A program made the position numbers and the translations under genes. DNA of 64,000 nucleotides from Cloeon dipterum (taxonomy: Eukaryota > Arthropoda > Insecta > Ephemeroptera > Baetidae), in NCBI RefSeq assembly GCF_949628265.1, contig NC_088789.1:28265883-28329882 (forward strand), written 5' to 3'. How positions within the stretch are numbered: position 1 is the first letter of the stretch; every line of letters begins with the position of its first letter. Shown here piece after piece: positions 58,240-64,000 of this stretch. Below the pieces are notes generated by a model. It worked only from the letters and a program-made list of their open reading frames with translations. It was not told the DNA's origin and ran no database searches.

Positions 58240-59750
58240 ATATTAATTTTTCTGCATCTCTACACATAGAAACACGTAAAAAAAATTGTAAAAATATTAT
58301 TTCCTAATTTCTAAATTATTTTAAAGAATTTTTTGATAAAAAATAATTAAAAAAAACTCCTTTTGTCCAGCAAATAACATTTTTTAAATTCCAATACCAA
58401 AAAAAGAATCATTTGTATATTTGTCTCAATCTAAAATCATGTAACAAATAATAAAAAAACCTAAATTGCAGTTTAAGGACGGATAACTCTAGCTAAACTA
58501 CGTTGTGAAAATAAAATGACGTGGTAGTAAGTTTGACCCGGCTGCGTGTTAAATTAGATTACAGGCGGCTTCTCACTGCCGATTTTTACTTTTCGACACA
58601 AAATCAACCTTGCATTTAAAGGGAGAGTTTGCACAGTGTGAAAAAGCCGGAAAACGAAGGGGACAGACATTGTTACTGACCTTTGAGTACGCAACAAATA
58701 AGTGGGAAAAGTAGATGGGGTTGTCTCTCTGGCAAACTTGTAATCCCACATTCGCGTCCACTTTTATTGATTGTTTCCTCAGAGTGTTTGGCTTTTCGGT
58801 AGTCATGGCGACTCTATTTTGCCCTTATTGCCTATGCACTGCACATGAATATGCACACAAACACTCACTTTCTCTGTCTACTACTTCACACTATGAAAAG
58901 AAAATATAAAAAACGAACGAAAAAATGGGGAAAATGAAAATTATCTCTAAAAATAGTTTGCACAGAGTGAAAAAATTTGGAAGCCTGGCCGCCCACCCTA
59001 GGTCGATACCCACGCAATGCCCATTCTTAATTGTTACTCAATAAATATCCAGAGGTCATAGGGGAAATTGAGGCAAAAAAATTGACTTTTTTCAAACAAT
59101 ATTTTGTTTAAAAATCGCTAAAAATTTGGAAAATAGTCTGATTTTAAATAACCAAAACTGGTCTAGTAGAACTCATCAAGAAGCATCGTTTGAGACCAAG
59201 CGAGGCCCCTCTGGGCCCATAGGGCCCTTCCAAGGCCCCAAAAACGGAATTCCGAAATGTCCAGAATCGCGTTTTTTTTAACTAAAAAAGTCGTAACTCG
59301 GCTCCTATTGGTCCTACAGCGCTCTTCTCAAGCTATAAATGCGTACCGCAAAATTCTCCATAATAAACATGATCTTTTGCCACCCCTGGGGATGAAAAAA
59401 AAGAAAAAAATTAATTTAACTTAAAAATTTACTCTTAACCTGAGCATAGAAATAATTTTAATTTTAATTGTACACACACGTGAATGATTTTCATGATTTT
59501 TCGAAACAGTCACTAAAAATAAAGTTATCTTATATTTGATCAAAGGGAGAAGCCACCCCCTGCACCCCCTTGGGTTGGCATCCCTTCACATTTCCAATCG
59601 ATTTTGTATTATCTATAATTTATATGGTGTCCTACTGATTTTCTTCTCAGCCCTTTGAATTCCTCTGCTCGTCCGTGTTTCAACTTTTTTATTATTTAAA
59701 ATTTGAAATTAATCCACATTTAATAAGAAAATCAATTGTACAGAAGCTCT
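58240..59750. other. Intergenic region upstream of ROPN1L
   Basis: AT-rich. It presumably holds the ROPN1L untranslated exon and promoter. It contains repeat family D copy 2 at 59155-59405. No coding frame recognised. Confidence 0.5.
59155..59405 (-). repeat. Dispersed repeat family D, copy 2
   Basis: On plus: AAGAAGCATCGTTTGAGACC, GGGCCCATAGGGCCC, AAGGCCCCAAAAACGG, TAACTCGGCTCCTATTGG. This is the reverse complement order of 32715-32965. Confidence 0.6.
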
Positions 59751-59778
59751 CGCTGCATGCCGCATTTTAGCGCGCCGG

Positions 59779-59789
59779 GACGTCACGTG
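59779..59789. promoter_or_regulatory. GACGTCACGTG CRE/E-box composite
   Basis: A CACGTG E-box fused to a CRE-like ACGTCA core, about 140 bp upstream of the candidate start at 59928, in a GC-rich patch. Looks like a core promoter region. Confidence 0.45.
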
Positions 59790-59927
59790 TTGCGGCACCT
59801 TCGGAGGGGCCACCACGGTGCTGCCTCTGCCGGCGAGTGTTAAAATCGCTAATTGGAGGCGGACCCTTCCAAAAAGCCCGTGCACTGTCCGGAGAATTCG
59901 GCCCAACACGAGTCCCGAAATGCCGAA

Positions 59928-59967
59928 ATGGAACTGAGTGCCGACGCCACTCTTCAGGAGGTCATCG
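59928..59967 (+). CDS. Candidate first coding exon of a gene continuing beyond the window
   Basis: ATG GAA CTG... encodes MELSADATLQEVI plus one base of a Gly codon, then the strong donor ATCG|GTGAGT. The start context is good (CGAAATGGA) and the upstream 150 bp are GC-rich with a CACGTG box. A five-codon upstream ORF (59920-59937) overlaps it. No matching second exon was found in the remaining 4 kb. The protein is not recognised. Confidence 0.4.
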
Positions 59968-61974
59968 GTGAGTAGAGGGGTCGTTCAGGGGCGCGAAAAT
60001 CACCCCCCGCAAAGCTGTCTGCGGCCACAAACTCGCGTGGACCGCAGTGAGGCCCTTGGTGGTGACCTTTCTTGCGCGCTTTGAGGGTGGCGAGCCGGAC
60101 AAGGGGATGTTTTTAAACGATTGGACTCGAAAATGCACGGAAAGGTTGATGCCAATTTTTTAAATAAATCGGGAGAGACACGGGAAAACACACCTTACGC
60201 GCAGATGTCCTATCAAAGGTCAAAACATCCGTGCGCACTTGGTATTCAATAACAAAAGGCTTCATTTTTACTACCCAACGTTTTTAAAAGACATTTTTCT
60301 TTAATTATACAAGATTAATCGGTAATTAAATCATGGAATTTTAACATGAGATGAATTTAAGGATTTTACACTCATCAAAACGTTGAAGAACGGAATGTTT
60401 TATAGCATAAACAACACACAGCAGGCAATCTTAATTTTATTCATTTGTGTGCGGGTCACTTACACGATTTTATCTGGGCCGCTATCACATTACACGCATT
60501 ATCGCAATGCCAGAACGGTTGCTGTCACTCATCTACGTGCTAAAACGTTAAAATTAAAATTATGAAATAAAGAAAAAAACGCTATCTAAATTTTATCTCT
60601 AATTTTCAAGGTTGGGTTAAATTGCATTTTTATAGGGAAATTATGCATGAACCATTAAATTAAAAAACAAAATTAATCTTAACTGAAATGTGCAAAAATC
60701 AAATGAGGATGACCAAAAAGAACAGTTAAATTTCAGAATTTGCGTAATTGTTCAAAAAATTAAATGTCTTTTCACTTGATTTCAATCCCTATTTTAATTT
60801 ATAATTTAGGGACAACTAAATAGCTATTTCCCAATTTGTAGAGAGCATATTTTTAAAATATTAAAGTACACACGTCCCTCAAAATATATAATTCCAATAG
60901 CTAAAAATTAAACTTAATTTAAAAACAAAGGAACCTGAAAAATGTATCTGTTTACGTTACAAACTGATGAATGGTCTGCCCAATTTTCATTTAAAATATG
61001 CGTTTGTTAAAAATGGATCACTATAAAGGTCGATGGTGGTTGGAGGGATTGATTACTCTGTGCATTGTGTGTCATTCTAATGTAAACGAGTACACATGTG
61101 CTTTTTTAAAAAGGCCGCGCGAACAATGAAAAGACACTAGAGGAGATCTCGACAATAGAGGCTCATGTTTGTTATATCACACTTTTCTTTTGTGTACTTC
61201 CAGCGCTGTAATTTTTTCCTCAGTGAAAAATGAAGCCAAATTTTATTTTTTTTTCAGCTGCAACAGGAAAATATTAACAAGACCTCAGACATGAAGCAAA
61301 ATCCACAAAGTTTGACGCAATTAGCGAAATTAAAAGGGTGCTTATGAATTAATTTGCGTGCTCGTGGAATCAATCATTGTTTTGACACGTCGGGGGTCGC
61401 GGACAAAAGGTGCATGTGCGTCATTGACGAGTTGCCGCAAACAAATTCTCGCCAGTCACACCCTTTTCAAAGTTATTTCGCCCTCGCATACAGAGACTTT
61501 AACACGCGACATTTTCAGCGCACGCTTTTGATTAATTCTTTGCGCCACGTTCGACTAATTTTATTTCCACTCATTAGTGAATAAGAAAGCCTTGAAATAG
61601 TGCAAATGACGAACGCTGCCTTTTACGGAAAGCCGCGCGAATAGCTTTTCAGCCATTGTAACAGTGCCAGATGAAATATTGCCTTCCGATATATTTTAAT
61701 AATAGAAAGGTATTTATATTCATCATATCGATTTGCTGATGCTGAGGAATTACCGCGTCGCTTTTGTGATGTTAATTATAAATTCATTTATTAAAACTTT
61801 CTCTAGGAAGATGAGGCGTACAATTATTTAACGGTTTTTTTTAATCATGATATGTGTGAACTTGTGTGAAAATTTCAGAGTGATGTCAACTTTCCTTATG
61901 TAAAAATAATTATTTAAAAAGTGAAAAGAAAATCGATTTTTTGAACTTTTTTGTGTTTTTCAAATATTGGCAAC

Positions 61975-62095
61975 TCCAAATCTCTGGTTCTAACCATCAG
62001 AATTGCAAAAACTACCCACCGTTAGACTCGTCTCAACCACCCCTGACCAGCTAAAGGGTTTATGGGGTGCTTAACATCCCCCCTTTCAACCCCTA
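61975..62095 (-). repeat. Dispersed repeat family C, copy 6
   Basis: On plus: AAATCTCTGGTTCTAACCAT, CCACCGTTAGACTCGTCTCA and CTGACCAGCTAAAGGGTTTA, close to the complement of copy 1. Confidence 0.75.
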
Positions 62096-62164
62096 GCTTA
62101 AATTTTTATAGTAAAAATGTTCTTAACATGCTTACTTGTAGGTCTTTTAAATATTTCAAATGGA

Positions 62165-62265
62165 AATTGAGCACCCTTTTAACCCTTCAGCTTGCCAGGG
62201 AAGGTTGATATGAGTCTAATGGAGGGTAGTTTTTGCATTTATGATGGTTAGAACCCGAGATTTCA
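62165..62265 (+). repeat. Dispersed repeat family C, copy 7
   Basis: CAGGGAAGGTTGATATGAGT, CTAATGGAGGGTAGTTTTTG and GATGGTTAGAACCCGAGATT. It faces copy 6 as an inverted pair about 70 bp apart. Confidence 0.75.
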
Positions 62266-64000
62266 AGTTTTAAATATTTACAAACTTTGGAATAAAAAAA
62301 ATTTGGGGTTTTTCTCGTTTTAAATTGAAGTTATTCTAAAACCACTCTGTAATTTTCTCACAAGTTCACAAATTCCAACTGGGACAAATTGTATGCTCAA
62401 ATTTTTAAAATTCCAAAATCCTTGAGCTAAAGATTTATATTTTAAATAAAAAACAGTTTTTTCTTTGACCTACGACATTAAATTTGGTGTCAATTCGATC
62501 GAGCTCGTCGAGAGGAATTCACAGCACACATTATTTTTTAAATTGCACCCTTTAAAAGCGAATATTTTGTTGAAGATGATTCATGATTGATTTCTGGTGT
62601 TCATTTAGTTAAGGTTTGCTTGATCTCGTGCCAATTTTATCGATTATTTTCATTGCGAAAGGAATTAAATATTGCAAAAATTCAAATATAATCTAGAAAC
62701 AATTTTTCCTGATGGCAAATTTGGAATTTTCGCTATTATATAATATCTGCGTGAGGAAAGGTATAGAATTTATCGATGGCTGCGCGCGATAACGAATTTT
62801 TTGCTCGTGCCTATTTTCCTAATGAGCTGAAATTTACATGGGATAAACAAACATAAATCGCAGGCAGCGGGGGTTTCCATTTTCACTCTCCTTAACAAAT
62901 GGTGACAACTGTTTTGTTTTTTATTTAACGCTGCTGAAGGGGACAAGGAAAAAATGAAGCGAAACGCTCTAATTTGTCGAAAAGTCACGGAGAAAGGATT
63001 GGCTGGCCTAATCAGAGCACGCGGCGCGCGCGGCGAAAGGGGCAAGAAAGATGAGCGCACACGAATAAATTTCAGCATTTAATTTTTAATTGCTAATCCA
63101 AGGCACGCGATTTACGAATTGCTGGATTTATGGGGGCAGCTAGAGAAAAGGCAGGCAGGCAGGCGAGCGGGGCCATAAATAAAACGACATGCGACCGAAT
63201 TATTAACTATAGTTGTCGTCGTCTTCGCCGTAATGAAATCGCCTCATCATGCAAATTATCGTTTTATTCGCAGGCAAAACGCGGCCGCTTCCTCGCCCCC
63301 CACCACCCTCGCCTCCCATTATATCTCGGATTTTAAAAACTCAATTATATCCGACTGAGAGAATCGGCTAAAGACGCCATAACAACCACTTTTCAACTTT
63401 TATGGGCTTTTAGCGGCGTTTAAACTGACGAGAGGGCATAGAAAGGGTGCATTGGGGATGAAAAAGACACGCCCCTTTTGTTTCTATGACGTAAAATTTT
63501 TTGCCATGCCAAGAGAACGCATTGGCCGGCGGAAATTCATGCTAAAACTCCTTGAGTTAGAAATTATCAAAATTAAAATAAATCTAAAAGTGCATTTTGG
63601 CAAGCAATTTGGCAGAACTGATTATTTTAATCCCTATAAATTGTTTGTAACCAAAATCTGGATCAGAATTGCCTAAATATCTGGAAAAAATTCGTTGAAA
63701 ATCATTTTTCAAACCAAATATTAAAAAAATCAACATTTGATTTGTTCAAATTTATGTTTTTGAATATGATTTTTGTGTTTTATATTATTTAAAAAAATTT
63801 TTTACTTCTTAGTTTGTTCATTTTACAGAATTGCGATCTGCAAAACCAATATTATCGATTACATTTCTGTGACCATCAACATCTGCACGAATCAGCAATT
63901 TGACACATTTTAAAAATCAATTATTTTCGATTTTTTTATCTGCAAAACCAGTAAAGCGACAACTTTATCAGGATATTTGCTGAAAATTTCCGTTAAAAAG

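Larger units (their letters stand above)
59968..64000. other. Presumed first intron or intergenic tail
   Basis: No exon-like frame recognised. AT-rich, with CpG patches at 61.35-61.55 and 62.95-63.3 kb. It contains an inverted pair of family C repeats at 61975-62265. Confidence 0.45.

Noticed and set aside
57716-58246. Plus and minus overlapping long frames on ROPN1L exon 1
   Set aside because: The ropporin frame explains the exon. The others are GC-driven shadows.
1-64000. CRISPR arrays, bacterial operons or autonomous transposon genes
   Set aside because: No regular spacer array, and no transposase, integrase or reverse-transcriptase frame seen. The gene structure is eukaryotic throughout.

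Overview
The window is nuclear DNA of an animal, almost certainly an arthropod and most likely an insect. The genes are split by many short AT-rich introns with GT..AG borders. The proteins recognised (a fatty acyl-CoA reductase of the insect-expanded type, a KIM-type tyrosine phosphatase, flightless-I, Arp2, RFC5, a THAP protein, ropporin-like) are animal proteins. The compact gene-dense left half would suit a small insect genome, perhaps a mayfly, but the species cannot be fixed from this sequence alone. All exon structures were assembled by hand from splice sites, reading phase and family resemblance.

Left half (1-35 kb) is dense. In order: a GPI-anchored M14 carboxypeptidase of the CPM type (+, 5' end outside the window) with a possible alternative last exon; RFC5 (-) and Arp2 (+) head to head over 262 bp; a THAP-domain protein (-) and flightless-I (+) head to head; tRNA-Gly(UCC) (-); FAD synthase FLAD1 (-) and RABL6 (+) head to head; and a fatty acyl-CoA reductase (-). 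Several neighbours converge and share overlapping 3' ends. The protein lengths I derive (RFC5 331 aa, Arp2 394 aa, flightless-I 1269 aa, FAR 521 aa, PTP 359 aa) are close to those of their families, which supports the exon joins.

Right half (35-64 kb) is gene-poor. About 14 kb upstream of FAR has no recognisable coding gene. It holds dispersed repeats and three GC-rich islands with good splice donors that may be alternative first exons (two on -, one on +). A KIM-type tyrosine phosphatase (+, PTPN7/PTPN5/PTP-ER class) follows; its introns hold two different tandem repeat arrays. A ropporin-1-like gene (-) converges on it. A short GC-rich first coding exon (+) near 59.9 kb may start a gene that continues past the window.

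Repeats are the other main content: two fold-back MITE-like families, an ACCGGTTT-ended short inverted-repeat element, a dispersed roughly 110-bp motif found seven times on both strands, a GGGCGTGG/GCGCGGGAAA family found only in the gene-poor half, a 390-415-bp unit found once in a promoter region and twice in tandem in the phosphatase gene, and a 275-288-bp array with an apparent dimer (A-B-A-B-A) organisation. No transposase or reverse transcriptase gene was seen. The functional links among the genes are generic (DNA replication clamp loading, actin regulation, FAD synthesis, lipid reduction, MAPK dephosphorylation, cilium/sperm flagellum), and nothing suggests a single pathway cluster.
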